Under the pieces are notes generated by a model. The model made no database searches and had not been told where the DNA came from. It saw nothing but the letters and a program-made list of their open reading frames with translations. From IMG/VR virus record IMGVR_UViG_3300020192_000026, positions 1 to 40,183 of that record: a stretch of 40,183 bases of DNA; one strand, given 5' to 3'. The stretch comes from a virus. Positions 20,818-30,129 of the stretch are shown here, in pieces (position 1 is the first letter of the stretch; every line of letters starts with the position of its first letter). Made by a program: the position numbers and the translations under genes.

Positions 20818-22577
20818 TGGCAGAAAATGTAGAATATCATATCAATCTAAAGGATGCTGATTTTGCAAAAGGCATGGGTAGTGCTAATGCATCGGCCGGT
20901 CAGTTGGATGGGAAAATGAAAGGTTTAAATCTTTCAACAAGCACATTGACAAATGCCGTAAAAGGGTTAGGTTTGGCTTTTGGCGCAATGGCAATTATCA
21001 ACTATGGCAAAGGTGCGGTCGCAGCGTTTCAAACAGCAGGTCAAGCGAATGCACAACTAAAAGCAGGTATAGAAAGTACGGGAGGCATAGCAGGAATGAC
21101 TTTTGAGGAACTAACTAAACAAGCCGAAGAGTTCGCACAAGTTAGTTTGTTAGACGATGACAAAATCAAAAATGCACAAGCTCAATTACTGACATTTACA
21201 GGAATAACAAAAGCAAATTTTAAGGAAACCACACAAGCAGCCCTTGACATGAGTGCCAAAATGGGTGGTGATTTGCAAGGTGCATCGATTTTGATTGGCA
21301 AAGCATTGAGCAACCCAGCGGAAGGTCTAAGTGCACTGACTAGAGTGGGTGTTAAATTTACTGAAGAGCAACAAAAAACAATTAAAACATTAGTAGCCAG
21401 CGGTGATGTAATAGGTGCACAAGCTATAATGCTAAAAGAGCTGCAAACCGAATTTGGAGGGGCTGCAAAGGCTGCATCAGAAGCTGAAGGTTCTGGCTTA
21501 ATTATGTTTCAAAAAAGGATGGATGAGGTGCAGGAAAGCATCGGCGGAATGATAGTAAAAGGGCTTGATTTGGTTATGCCAGCCTTAAATAGTTTCGCGG
21601 AAACAGTCGAGGGAACAGTTAGTTTTTTGCGAGAATATAGCGCTGAAATTAAAGGGCTTGCCATCGGATATGCAACATATACAGGTATAATGCTAGTTTA
21701 CAATGGTGTTTTGGCAGCCTCTACTTTTATTAGTGCAGCAAATTTAGCAATAACAAAAGGTATTACTACGGCAAGTTTTTTACAAACTGGCGCAATTGCA
21801 GGGCTATCACTAGCACAAAAAATTTATTCAGTCGCTACAGGGCAAGCGACCATGGCACAAGTTGGATTGAACTTAGCAATGAGCATTAACCCAGCGGTAG
21901 CAATAGCGGGAGGAATTGCCATTTTAGTTGCAGGTGTCGTAATTGCATGGAATAAATTCGAAGGATTTAGGGGTGTTGTTTTGGGCGTTTGGGATGTTAT
22001 TAAGTCGGTCGGCAGCTCAATAGGTGCATTTTTTGAAGCGGTTACCACACGCGATTTCAGTAAAATGAAGGGTATTGACCTAACTAAGTCTTTCGAAGTT
22101 GGATATACGGGCGGTGTTGATGACTTTCGAAAAGAAAAAGCAGACAAAGAAAGCAAAAACACACCAGAAAACGCACAAAAAGCCGTTTTATTGGCACAGA
22201 AAGAAAACAAAATTGACTCTGTAGGAGAGCTTGAAGCGGTAATAAAAGACTTAAAAACGCAATTCAAAAACGAAACAGATGAAAAAAAGAGAGGCGAAAT
22301 AAAAGGCAAAATCAATGACTTTCAGTCCCAGCTTGATAAAATGCTAGGTAAAAGCTTAGCAAAAAATAGTGGTAGTGGAGGCATGGGAACGGGAACTAAA
22401 ATAGTAGCTGCTGCCCCTCAAAACTTCTATACAAATATTGGTTCGGTAGTCAAAGATTTTAACATCAAAACAGAAAGTTTAAACAACTTGACATTTGAGC
22501 AAATACGTAACATGGTGGGCAGCGTGCTAATGAGTGCGGTTAATGATAGTCAAAGAATTGCGGGGGTAAATTCATAA
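20817..22577 (+). CDS. Tail tape measure protein
   Basis: A 586-aa protein which sets tail length and passes through the tube. It has an alanine- and glycine-rich helical N-terminus (MGSANASAGQLDGKMKGL), a typical tape-measure motif GASILIGKALSNPAEGLSALTRVGVKFTEEQQ near residues 160-190, hydrophobic stretches around 275-390 (INPAVAIAGGIAILVAGVVI) that could enter the host membrane, and a charged coiled-coil region near 440-510. If the common ratio of about 0.15 nm per residue holds, the tail is short, below 100 nm. No lysozyme or peptidase domain is seen. Confidence 0.93.
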   Translation: MAENVEYHINLKDADFAKGMGSANASAGQLDGKMKGLNLSTSTLTNAVKGLGLAFGAMAIINYGKGAVAAFQTAGQANAQLKAGIESTGGIAGMTFEELTKQAEEFAQVSLLDDDKIKNAQAQLLTFTGITKANFKETTQAALDMSAKMGGDLQGASILIGKALSNPAEGLSALTRVGVKFTEEQQKTIKTLVASGDVIGAQAIMLKELQTEFGGAAKAASEAEGSGLIMFQKRMDEVQESIGGMIVKGLDLVMPALNSFAETVEGTVSFLREYSAEIKGLAIGYATYTGIMLVYNGVLAASTFISAANLAITKGITTASFLQTGAIAGLSLAQKIYSVATGQATMAQVGLNLAMSINPAVAIAGGIAILVAGVVIAWNKFEGFRGVVLGVWDVIKSVGSSIGAFFEAVTTRDFSKMKGIDLTKSFEVGYTGGVDDFRKEKADKESKNTPENAQKAVLLAQKENKIDSVGELEAVIKDLKTQFKNETDEKKRGEIKGKINDFQSQLDKMLGKSLAKNSGSGGMGTGTKIVAAAPQNFYTNIGSVVKDFNIKTESLNNLTFEQIRNMVGSVLMSAVNDSQRIAGVNS

Positions 22578-22581
22578 GAAA

Positions 22582-23256
22582 ATGGCAGAAACGATAATAA
22601 ATGTGGCGACTGATCCAGTCGGTTCAGCGAAAAATATAAATACAGAAAGTGCTGCACTAGTCGGTGTCGGGGTTGCTGTTGGGCAGGCAAAACAACTAAT
22701 CTATCTCCCGCAAATTGTCGTCGGAAGAAACAGGGCGAATAATATCGTATTGCCACAAAAATCGCAACAATTAGACAATTCGAATATTGATGAATTAAGT
22801 CTACGATCTGCACTAGGAACAAGGGTTTATAGTAATATTCTATTCAAGGGCGGGAGTTATTTAGACGCTGAAACAGGCGAACAAGTTACCTATTTCCCTT
22901 TAAGAATTGATACAGTTTTGATTGACGTTGCAAATCAAAAGGATATTGTGCGGACTGCCATAAAAGGCAAAGAATACACGGTTAAAGAGTATATTTCGAG
23001 CGGTGATACTGCCATAACAATTACGGGTAAAATCGTAAGCACAGGCATTAATAAGTACCCGCGTAGCGATGTGCAAAAATTGATTAAACTGAGTAATGTA
23101 CCGCAGGCAATTGAGGTGGAATCATGGGTATTAGCGCAAGAAGGTGTCTTTTATATTGTGATTAAATATATCGATAAGCCTCAAACAGCAGGCTCGTTTA
23201 GCGAACAAGCATTTACTATTCAGGCATATAGCGATCCTCCTTTAAATTTGTTCTAA
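22582..23256 (+). CDS. Tail protein after the tape measure (DUF6046-like)
   Basis: A 224-aa protein in the place of the LysM-type or gp43-type tail protein that links tube end and hub. I place it tentatively with DUF6046, common in Bacteroidota phages: GTRVYSNILFKGGSYLDAETGEQVTYFPLRIDTVLIDV and KEYTVKEYISSGDTAITITGKIV, then YPRSDVQKLIKL and IEVESWVLAQEGVFYIVIK. The E-Y-I-x-x-G-D segment is the best-conserved part as far as I recall. It directly abuts the hub gene. Confidence 0.7.
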   Translation: MAETIINVATDPVGSAKNINTESAALVGVGVAVGQAKQLIYLPQIVVGRNRANNIVLPQKSQQLDNSNIDELSLRSALGTRVYSNILFKGGSYLDAETGEQVTYFPLRIDTVLIDVANQKDIVRTAIKGKEYTVKEYISSGDTAITITGKIVSTGINKYPRSDVQKLIKLSNVPQAIEVESWVLAQEGVFYIVIKYIDKPQTAGSFSEQAFTIQAYSDPPLNLF

Positions 23257-24429
23257 ATGTTGCGACCTATATCAAAGTTTACAATTACGCAAGTACCTAA
23301 CAAAGCTTTCCCAAATCGGAATAAAGTCTTTGTTTTTTCGCATTGCATAAATTTTAAAGCGACTTCTACATGGCAAAATATGGCAGATACAGGGGAATTA
23401 ATAATACCCTTAAAAGTGCCAGTTTTGGATTCTGATACGCAAGGAAAGGTTTATTTCGATGGTAAAAGCCTAGTTTCAAATGCGAATACAAACCCCTTTT
23501 TTGTGAGAGGCGATAAAATAAAAGTTGAATTAGGGTACATTTATTTGACAGAGCAAGGCGAAAAAAAACAAATCGAAACCGTGTTTATTGGGTACATAAC
23601 CGCTATTGAGGTTAAAGAACAAGTACGATTTTCATTAATGGATGAAATGTATATTATGCAGCAAACCTTAGCAAAAAAAAAGACGTATAAAAACGTTACT
23701 TTAAGGACATTATTGCTTGACCAAATCGGAGATAAATATCAAATTTCTAAATCTGTTATCGATGCAAAGTTAGGTGATTTTGTAATCGACACAAGTAACG
23801 GAGCGATTACGCTTGCAGAAGTTTTGCAAGAAATTAGAGATACTTACAAGATTGAAACTTTCTTTAGATTTCTAAACGATGGAAGCTCAATATTATACGG
23901 AACTGGCTTTGTTTATTATCCAGATTTTCGTTTTGGGAACCGCTCAAAAACTCCCTTGGTTTTCGCTTTTCAGCAAAATATCATTTCTGATAATCTGGAG
24001 TGGCAATCAACCAAGGACGTAAGAATTAAGGTAATTGCAAAATCTACTAATATTGTAGAAACCAGTAAAACCAATGCGGATGGAAGTAAGCGAACCAAAA
24101 AAGAAATACTTACAGTAACGGTCGGAGATTTAGAAGGAGAAACCAGAACTATTAATAAGGTAGGCATTACAAGCGAATCGGAACTAAAAGAAATTGCGAA
24201 CGCAGAACTAAATAAGCTATATTACGAAGGATTTAAAGGCTCATTTTTGACCTTTGGTTTGCCTTTGGTTAAGTGGGGAATGGCTATCGAGCTACAAAAT
24301 AAGCAGCTAAAAGATTTAAACGGAATCTATCTAGTAAAATCGGTTGATTACGAATTTGGAACGGGTGGATATAGGCAAAATATTTCTTTACACATTAAAA
24401 TAGCTGATGGAGACTCAAAAATATACTAA
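23257..24429 (+). CDS. Baseplate hub protein (gpD/gp44-like)
   Basis: A 390-aa protein following the tail protein and preceding the spike candidate, the position of the trimeric hub (Mu gp44, P2 gpD, T4 gp27 equivalents). It has a strand-rich N-terminus with ATSTWQNMADTGELIIPLKVP and GDKIKVELGYI, a central part with VTLRTLLLDQIGDKY, and a C-terminus with GTGGYRQNISLHIKIADG, the usual closing strand of hub proteins. The gene overlaps the next by 23 bases. Confidence 0.83.
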   Translation: MLRPISKFTITQVPNKAFPNRNKVFVFSHCINFKATSTWQNMADTGELIIPLKVPVLDSDTQGKVYFDGKSLVSNANTNPFFVRGDKIKVELGYIYLTEQGEKKQIETVFIGYITAIEVKEQVRFSLMDEMYIMQQTLAKKKTYKNVTLRTLLLDQIGDKYQISKSVIDAKLGDFVIDTSNGAITLAEVLQEIRDTYKIETFFRFLNDGSSILYGTGFVYYPDFRFGNRSKTPLVFAFQQNIISDNLEWQSTKDVRIKVIAKSTNIVETSKTNADGSKRTKKEILTVTVGDLEGETRTINKVGITSESELKEIANAELNKLYYEGFKGSFLTFGLPLVKWGMAIELQNKQLKDLNGIYLVKSVDYEFGTGGYRQNISLHIKIADGDSKIY

Positions 24430-25042
24430 TAGGAATATTCGGGATTTTGTAAGGCAATTGGTAGACCCAAAGGCGCGCGAAACACCTTCGTTTGCATTTT
24501 GTACTGTTACGTTAGTGGATAAGGTAAACAAAACAATTGATTGTGAAGCGATAAATGAAGACAAAACAGAGTTTGTAAATGTGATGCTAAGCGCTGAGGC
24601 AAACGATTCGTTTAGTATTTACCCAGCGGTTGATTCAACTGTTTTGATCATGTTTACCTCGTTTTTGAAATTGGTAATTCTGATTGAGGAAGTTGAAAGC
24701 CTAGTATGTGACATTGATAAGAATCATTTCGAAATGGATAAGGATAAGTTTTTGATAAACAATAATGATACGATTATACAACTTGACAAGAACGGGGATA
24801 TAGTACTAAACGATGGGAGTTTTGATGGAATACCAATTTTAAACAAAATACAAGCAAATCTTGACAGTATAAAAAGCTATTTAGACACATTAAAAGCAGC
24901 TATATCAACAGGCATTAATGCTGTAGGAGTCAGCACAGCGGCAAGCGGAACGGTGGGAGCGACAGCATTTGACACAGCAATGTTAACTGCTATTATCAAT
25001 TTTGAAGACATGGAAAACACTAAAATAAAACACGGAATATGA
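24407..25042 (+). CDS. Baseplate spike/assembly protein (gp45/gpV-like)
   Basis: A 211-aa protein with the plan of a central spike: an N-terminal OB-like part (FAFCTVTLVDKVNKTIDCEAINEDKTEFVNVMLSAEAND), DSTVLIMFTSFLKLVILIEEVE, then a beta-helix-like needle region (INNNDTIIQLDKNGDIVLNDGSFDG) and a C-terminal helical tail with ILNKIQANLDSIKSYLDTL. The last part resembles the tail of Bacteroidota spike proteins. It starts inside the hub gene and overlaps the wedge gene by four bases. Confidence 0.78.
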   Translation: METQKYTNRNIRDFVRQLVDPKARETPSFAFCTVTLVDKVNKTIDCEAINEDKTEFVNVMLSAEANDSFSIYPAVDSTVLIMFTSFLKLVILIEEVESLVCDIDKNHFEMDKDKFLINNNDTIIQLDKNGDIVLNDGSFDGIPILNKIQANLDSIKSYLDTLKAAISTGINAVGVSTAASGTVGATAFDTAMLTAIINFEDMENTKIKHGI

Positions 25043-25335
25043 AAGCAAAAGACTTACTTTGGGATGGTGATTTGGTTATTGTGAACGGAGATTTCGCAAC
25101 GGGTGAATCTGATTTGCAGCACATACAGGACATTGTGGAAAGTTCTTTAGGACACTGGAAAGAGTTTCCTAGTGTTGGAGTAGGTGCAATTAGGTACCTA
25201 AATGGGCGTGATTTTGGAGGCTTGCAAAGTGAGGCATTAAACCAATTGGCAGCCGATGGGTATGTTAATAATTTGGTTGCTGAACAGCTAGAGACGGGCG
25301 AGTATTTGATTTTTGGTGAACGAAGCGATGGATAA
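25039..25335 (+). CDS. Baseplate wedge protein, gp25-like
   Basis: A 98-aa protein with the gp25/gpW (Mu gp46) pattern: LLWDGDLVIVNGDFATGESDLQHIQDIVESSLGHWKEFPSVGVGAI, where G-D-L-x-I-x-x-G-D-x-x-x-G-x-x-D-x-Q is the N-terminal signature and the E-x-P-x-x-G turn follows. It normally lies directly upstream of the J-like gene; here the J-like gene is 11 kb away at 12829, so the wedge module has been split. It overlaps the spike gene by four bases. Confidence 0.85.
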   Translation: MKAKDLLWDGDLVIVNGDFATGESDLQHIQDIVESSLGHWKEFPSVGVGAIRYLNGRDFGGLQSEALNQLAADGYVNNLVAEQLETGEYLIFGERSDG

Positions 25336-25822
25336 TTACAGAGTACCCGAAGGAGATAATATTTTTGATGTGGCACTAGCTACTTATGGCACTGTTGAAA
25401 ATGCCATACAGTTACTTATAGACAATAAAATCGATGGGCTAGATTTTGACTTAAAAGGCAAAGCGTTAACATTGAAGTTTGATGAAGCTTTGGTATTTCA
25501 GAAAGAATCTCCACTTGTAAAGCAAACGAAAAGCAAGACAATAACTACTCATATTGTGAGCGACGGACAGAGCTTATTCGATGTTGCTTTGCAAGTTGGG
25601 TACACTTTAGACTCAATAATTGAACTAGCACGTAAAAATTTTATTAGCATAAATGACAATTTAAGAAGTCAACAGGTTCTAAATTTCGATACAGAAAAGG
25701 TATTGTTTGTTCCTTTTTCGAACGAACTCCGAAAAACAAAATATATTATTAATACATCGCAGCCAAAGACAATCGCAGGGGCTAGTTTTGACGATTCATT
25801 TGGCGATTCTTTTGACAATTAA
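25328..25822 (+). CDS. Baseplate-associated protein with LysM-like repeats
   Basis: A 164-aa protein with two repeats of LysM type: YRVPEGDNIFDVALATYGTVENAIQLLIDN near residues 3-32 and THIVSDGQSLFDVALQVGYTLDSIIELARKN near 75-105, each followed by a strand segment. LysM-like domains of tail proteins can bind peptidoglycan or serve as structural adaptors at the hub. I start at ATG 25328 because the longer frame begins with TTG inside the wedge gene. The C-terminus is aspartate- and serine-rich (GASFDDSFGDSFDN). Confidence 0.78.
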   Translation: MDNYRVPEGDNIFDVALATYGTVENAIQLLIDNKIDGLDFDLKGKALTLKFDEALVFQKESPLVKQTKSKTITTHIVSDGQSLFDVALQVGYTLDSIIELARKNFISINDNLRSQQVLNFDTEKVLFVPFSNELRKTKYIINTSQPKTIAGASFDDSFGDSFDN

Positions 25823-25824
25823 AA

Positions 25825-27492
25825 ATGGCAGTATATAGCTTAATAGACTTAACAGCATCAATAACGGCGAAAGTTTTTCAGAACTCCAATAAATCTGTTT
25901 CGGGTGCGCAACTACAAGCAGCCCTTATCGATATTGCGCAAAGTTCTGTCAACAAGACTACCGATGCTGCATTGCTAGGGGGTGGGCTAAAAGATTATGT
26001 GACAAACAGGGTGTATTTGGCAGGGGAGGGGTGCTTTCAGTTAGGCAAAACTTACAGGGCAAACAAAGGCACAACGGGAGCGTTTAATGCAGCCGATTGG
26101 GATTTGTCGATTGTAACCAAGGCAGATGTTGCGTTAGGAAACGCAGACAATACAAGCGACTTAGGCAAGCCCGTGAGCACGGCGCAAGGGGTGGCAATAG
26201 CACTTAAAGAAGATTCATCCAACAAATCAAACGATGTTTTAGATTCTGCAAGCACTACAAAGTTTCCCGTTTGGGCTGCAATTTTAGCATATTTTACGGG
26301 TGCCAGAATTAGAACACTTTTAGGCATAACAACACTTTCAGGTAGCAATACTGGAGATCAAGATTTAGGCGGTTTGCAAGCCACTTTAGTAAGTGCGACA
26401 AACATTAAAACGATTAATAGCAGCTCAATACTAGGAAGCGGAGATTTAACAGTAACTGGCTTTGTGGCTGCAAGTGTGGCAGAAACCAACACAGGAACTG
26501 AAAATGCAAAAGGAGCAACGCCTTTGAGTTTAGAAACTTCTAAGTACCTAGGGCAAAGCGGTGCGAAACTTAGTGCAACCGCATCAGGAACTAACACCTA
26601 TACAGCTACAATTTCACCAGCAATAACGGCTTATGTGAATACTCACAGGTTTTTTGTCAGATTTACGAATGCTAATTCAGGTGCAGCAACTTTAAACCTC
26701 AATAGTTTAGGAGCTATCGCAATCGTAAAAAGCAGCAACGTAGCCTTAGTGACAGGAGATATTTTAGCAAATCAAATTCTTTGTGTAGCGTTTGATGGAA
26801 CTAATTTTCAAATTGTTGGTGGTGGTGGTGGTGGAGGTGGAAGTGTAGCAGCTGCAACAACATCCGCACTTGGTACTGTGCAACTTGATACAGATGCCAA
26901 TATTATTTCTAATACAAATCCAACACGAGTTGTTACAAGTGGTAATCTTGCAGCGTGGTGGACAGATGCAAAAACTAAAATACAAACATTTACCAATATT
27001 ATTACTTTTAGTGAGAGAGGAATATTTAATGGACAAAGCAGTACAAGAAGCCCTTTTGCAATTCCAAATTCGGCTACTGACATTACAAGTGGACAAGTTA
27101 ATGGAGATTTTAAGAATCTAAATGGTGTGCTTAGTTTCTTTAAAACAGCATATCGAAATTTCTTATTTATTACCGATAATCCCGATTTAGTAGGCACTGG
27201 GACAAGAGGTATACAGACAGATGCAACGGGTAATATTTCTACAATAGCATTTCAAAGTTTAATCACTGGTTCGGTTGCATTAGTGGCAGGTGTTGCCACT
27301 GTTACAATAACTGGACTTGCGAGCGCAACTAGCTTGGCTTTAGGAGTAACAATTACAACAGTCGGAGGAACGTTAGGAGTAGGATATACTTTAGTTTGTA
27401 CTACAAATACTTTGACAATTACAGCAGTAAATAGTACAGGCACAACGGTTACAACCGATACTTCTACTTTAAAATACATGGTACAGGTATGA
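25825..27492 (+). CDS. Tail fibre with polyglycine hinge
   Basis: A 555-aa fibre protein. The N-terminus (YSLIDLTASITAKVFQNSNK) would attach to the baseplate. The middle is repeat-rich in Thr, Ser, Ala and Gly, with an EGCFQLGKTYRANKGTTG segment and several fibre-type turns (GSNTGDQDLGG, STKFPVW). A run of seven glycines coded from about 26818 to 26838 forms a flexible hinge near residue 335; SVAAATTSALGTVQLDTDANIIS after it is a classic tail-fibre repeat. The C-terminus is strand-rich with valine/threonine. It overlaps the next gene by four bases. Confidence 0.85.
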   Translation: MAVYSLIDLTASITAKVFQNSNKSVSGAQLQAALIDIAQSSVNKTTDAALLGGGLKDYVTNRVYLAGEGCFQLGKTYRANKGTTGAFNAADWDLSIVTKADVALGNADNTSDLGKPVSTAQGVAIALKEDSSNKSNDVLDSASTTKFPVWAAILAYFTGARIRTLLGITTLSGSNTGDQDLGGLQATLVSATNIKTINSSSILGSGDLTVTGFVAASVAETNTGTENAKGATPLSLETSKYLGQSGAKLSATASGTNTYTATISPAITAYVNTHRFFVRFTNANSGAATLNLNSLGAIAIVKSSNVALVTGDILANQILCVAFDGTNFQIVGGGGGGGGSVAAATTSALGTVQLDTDANIISNTNPTRVVTSGNLAAWWTDAKTKIQTFTNIITFSERGIFNGQSSTRSPFAIPNSATDITSGQVNGDFKNLNGVLSFFKTAYRNFLFITDNPDLVGTGTRGIQTDATGNISTIAFQSLITGSVALVAGVATVTITGLASATSLALGVTITTVGGTLGVGYTLVCTTNTLTITAVNSTGTTVTTDTSTLKYMVQV

Positions 27493-28358
27493 TAATTATA
27501 AACAATAAATTAAGCGATTTTAATGGCAAAGCAGGGCTAAGACTAGACAATGTAGTACTAGAGTTTGCAAATAGATTTTATACAGATGGTGGAGTTTTGA
27601 CTACAAATGATTTTGTCGCACTTCATACTTTAGTAGCAAGTTATAAAAGTGAAAATCTATTTGATAAAGCTAAAAATTTGGCACATTATCCTTTTGTTGG
27701 AGGTAGCGGAAACGCTCAAAGTATTACTAATTTTAGACATAATTTGTGGTCAAGTTCTTTCAAGCTTACATCGGTAAATGTTACTGGTGCGATGTGTACA
27801 GCAAATGGATATGCAGGCAATGGTACATCTAGTTATTGGGATACAATGCTAATGCCATCAACAAGTTTGTTGCTAAACAACGTAGGCTTATCGTTTTATA
27901 AGTCTGTTTTTAATCTAACATCGTCTGCAAAGGCTGATATGGGTAATAGTGCTGCAGTATCAAGTACTATACAACTAACTGCTGGCTTTGACACATCAAA
28001 CAATGTTTTAGCATTTCAATCATATAGTGGCGTTAATTTAAGCGACATGGCTACTAAATTTAGTTCGCCGAGTTATTTAGGTTTTTGTAGCGGAAGTAAA
28101 TTGTCATCGTCAAGTATAAGTGTATATTTAAATGGAGTAAGAGAGGCGATTAGTACATCTATTATCAATCAAGGAACATTGCCAACAGAAAGTATTTTTT
28201 TGGGGTGTCGTAGGAATATTGGCACACCAATTTTGTTTTCAGATGCTAGATATACAATGTTTCAGATTTCAGAGGGGTATACATTAACCGAAGAAACTAA
28301 AAGATTTCAAATTCAACAAACATTTGAAAGAATGTTAAGCCGTGCTATAGAATTTTAA
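27489..28358 (+). CDS. Probable receptor-binding protein (lectin-like)
   Basis: A 289-aa protein co-translated with the fibre gene. After a helical N-terminus (FVALHTLVASYKSENLFDKAKNL) it has HYPFVGGSGNAQSITNFRHNLWSS and a strand-rich body ending RYTMFQISEGYTLTEETKRFQIQQTFE, a plan seen in concanavalin-like (LamG-like) domains at the tips of Bacteroidota phage fibres. The Y-P-F-V-G-G and F-Q-I-S-E-G-x-x-L-T-x-E segments recur in such proteins. It is the best candidate for host recognition, with the 14192 fibre as second. Confidence 0.68.
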   Translation: MIIINNKLSDFNGKAGLRLDNVVLEFANRFYTDGGVLTTNDFVALHTLVASYKSENLFDKAKNLAHYPFVGGSGNAQSITNFRHNLWSSSFKLTSVNVTGAMCTANGYAGNGTSSYWDTMLMPSTSLLLNNVGLSFYKSVFNLTSSAKADMGNSAAVSSTIQLTAGFDTSNNVLAFQSYSGVNLSDMATKFSSPSYLGFCSGSKLSSSSISVYLNGVREAISTSIINQGTLPTESIFLGCRRNIGTPILFSDARYTMFQISEGYTLTEETKRFQIQQTFERMLSRAIEF

Positions 28359-28375
28359 AAAATAAAAAATAAAAT

Positions 28376-28846
28376 ATGAAAACAATATTCTTAGATATTA
28401 ATAACAACACACAAAAAATAACTTCTGGTAACGTATTAGACAATACTGCTGTTTATGCTGATTACATCAAAAATGATATTGAAGTAATAAACGTTGGTGT
28501 AGAATTTACACTAAATGGAGATAATTTTAGAGCAATGGTAGACGATGGCAGGTTCTGCATTTCTCAATTAGTTTATAGCCTTGACATTAAAACATTTATC
28601 GAAACCAAGTCTGGTGCGTGGAAATTTGACAAGGTTGAAACATACAATCTTTCAAATACTAATGTATTTATTTATGACACATTAGATGCCAATTTTGGAA
28701 CACTTGTAAAAAATGGCGATACGATAGGTTGTGTTTCTGAATATCAATTTTTCCTAAACTGCATAGGCAAAGGAGTTTATCCTAATCCTTTCAAAATGAC
28801 ATTGTTTGATGCATTTGAAAACTTACTTAGAAGAATATTCGCATGA
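28376..28846 (+). CDS. Hypothetical protein after the receptor-binding gene (156 aa)
   Basis: The family is not recognised. The 156-aa protein is strand-rich in its first part (TIFLDINNNTQKITSGNVLDNTAVY) and aromatic in the second (FIETKSGAWKFDKVETYNL), and ends in a basic amphipathic helix (FDAFENLLRRIFA). It has no signal or membrane helix. Its place between receptor-binding protein and lysis genes, with an overlap of four bases to the next gene, would suit a fibre-tip or assembly protein; this is only inference. Confidence 0.72.
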   Translation: MKTIFLDINNNTQKITSGNVLDNTAVYADYIKNDIEVINVGVEFTLNGDNFRAMVDDGRFCISQLVYSLDIKTFIETKSGAWKFDKVETYNLSNTNVFIYDTLDANFGTLVKNGDTIGCVSEYQFFLNCIGKGVYPNPFKMTLFDAFENLLRRIFA

Positions 28847-29187
28847 AAGGAACACTACTATTAATTATCGCTATCGTTTTATTGGTAATTCTTTGCCCGC
28901 TATCCTATGTGTTTACGCTTATTTTTAGATTCAAAAGAATTGGCAGAATAAATGAAGATATGGCAATCATAATCGACCTTTTCGGGAACGTCTGCCTAGG
29001 ATCTCTTTTGAACGCTATAATCATTAAATCTGAATTTTATTATGCTTTTGGGAAAAGAGGCGATACGCTTTCAAAAGCTTTTGGAGAAAATCAAAAGATG
29101 CAATCGCTGACAAAATTTGGAGACAAAATTCGACAATTAATCGATTTCGGATTTGGTAAAAATCACTGTTTAGAAGCAACAATTTAA
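28843..29187 (+). CDS. Membrane protein at the start of the lysis group (114 aa)
   Basis: A 114-aa protein with one strong transmembrane helix at residues 3-25 (GTLLLIIAIVLLVILCPLSYVFT) and a second weaker hydrophobic segment near 45-60 (IDLFGNVCLGSLLNAII); the remainder is polar and basic. I recognise the C-terminal pattern (YYAFGKRGDTLSKAFGENQKMQSLT) as similar to small phage membrane proteins next to lysis genes in Bacteroidota, with no settled function. The start overlaps the previous stop. Confidence 0.72.
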   Translation: MKGTLLLIIAIVLLVILCPLSYVFTLIFRFKRIGRINEDMAIIIDLFGNVCLGSLLNAIIIKSEFYYAFGKRGDTLSKAFGENQKMQSLTKFGDKIRQLIDFGFGKNHCLEATI

Positions 29188-29220
29188 AAAAATGAACACA
29201 AAATAATTAAGACCCAATGA

Positions 29221-29397
29221 ATGGAATATTTCGAATTAATAAAAGCGATAAACGCAAAATACGGTGTATGGATTCAGGCAGCATCTCTATTGAGTTGGTT
29301 GGCGTGGAAGCTACCTGATTTAATAGATAAATGGTTTAAATTGTTAAAGAAAATAGGAGTAAAACGGCTAAAAAATTATGGCAATGAATCTAATTAG
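29221..29397 (+). CDS. Small amphipathic protein of the lysis region (58 aa)
   Basis: A 58-aa frame whose 3' end overlaps the start of the next gene by 20 bases. It has a tryptophan-rich hydrophobic stretch (GVWIQAASLLSWLAWKL) followed by a basic amphipathic helix (KWFKLLKKIGVKRLKN), a plan compatible with a small membrane-active or membrane-anchored protein such as a holin-like factor. There is a weak leader, but the overlap with the next gene and the absence of any other gene in this space support it. Confidence 0.6.
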   Translation: MEYFELIKAINAKYGVWIQAASLLSWLAWKLPDLIDKWFKLLKKIGVKRLKNYGNESN

Positions 29398-29869
29398 TTT
29401 CGCAAAAACAATATCGCAGGTCTTATTAATAGGCGCAACTATCGGTTCTGTCTCCTTGACACATGTAGAAAAAACAGAGCTAAAAGACAACGTAAAATCA
29501 TTAATAACACATAATGAAGGGCTTATAACGAACATTGAAGAATTAGAAATAAAACACAATGAGGCATTAGATATTCAAATAGCTAATTTGGAATATTTAA
29601 AGAAAACTCACAAGTCAGCTGTTAAAGACATAGTTGATAGTTTGAACAAAACCCACGAGTATAAGCTAAAGAAAATAGAGAATGACATCAAAGACTTATT
29701 TCCGATCCACGACACGATAGATTTTAAAGGCAATCATTACAATCCAATTAACAGAAGTTTAGAGTTTAACTTTACGAATAGGCAAAAAAGCAAGGTTAGA
29801 TTTGGCGATACGATTGCTCGTTACCACTCAGAATTATTAACAGATACGGCTAAAATAAATTACAAATGA
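29378..29869 (+). CDS. Membrane-anchored coiled-coil protein, spanin-like (163 aa)
   Basis: An N-terminal hydrophobic helix (residues 4-26, NLISFAKTISQVLLIGATIGSVS) precedes a long coiled coil (residues about 30-110, ELKDNVKSLITHNEGLITNI and onward) and a polar C-terminal domain. That plan is similar to an inner-membrane spanin, which would span the periplasm during lysis, but no outer-membrane partner is identified. Alternatively it may be an unrelated membrane scaffold. It overlaps both neighbours (29221 gene and 29866 gene), consistent with a lysis cassette. Confidence 0.62.
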   Translation: MAMNLISFAKTISQVLLIGATIGSVSLTHVEKTELKDNVKSLITHNEGLITNIEELEIKHNEALDIQIANLEYLKKTHKSAVKDIVDSLNKTHEYKLKKIENDIKDLFPIHDTIDFKGNHYNPINRSLEFNFTNRQKSKVRFGDTIARYHSELLTDTAKINYK

Positions 29870-30129
29870 ACCACCTTTTATCAACAGTAAAATCATTAAG
29901 CATTGGCTTTATAGGCACGGTGTTAGCTTGGCTAGATTTTGCTTGGGTACTTGCATACTTTCCGATTTTAGAGGCAGATATAAACTACTTAAATCTTTGG
30001 CTAGAGTTACTAGGCAGGGTGTTGTCGCTAGTATTTGTAGGGATGGCCATTTATTACTTACAATTAAACAGAAATAAAAAAAACAACAAAGAATTATTAA
30101 GAGATAAGCTAGCCGATTTGACATTATGA
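29866..30129 (+). CDS. Holin candidate, two transmembrane helices (87 aa)
   Basis: An 87-aa protein with two hydrophobic helices at about 12-34 (SIGFIGTVLAWLDFAWVLAYFPI) and 44-65 (LWLELLGRVLSLVFVGMAIYYL), and a basic C-terminal tail (NRNKKNNKELLRDK). Size, topology and position directly before the lysozyme gene (four-base overlap) fit a class II holin. A second candidate follows the lysozyme at 30637, so which one forms the lesion is open. Confidence 0.7.
   Translation: MNHLLSTVKSLSIGFIGTVLAWLDFAWVLAYFPILEADINYLNLWLELLGRVLSLVFVGMAIYYLQLNRNKKNNKELLRDKLADLTL

Noticed and set aside
21824-22315. 163-aa minus-strand frame opposite the tape measure
   Set aside because: Mirror of a charged helical gene; Ser/Phe-rich, no leader or promoter.
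26764-27197. Minus-strand frames with polyproline or Cys/Thr-rich composition
   Set aside because: They mirror the polyglycine hinge and Thr-rich repeats of the fibre gene.
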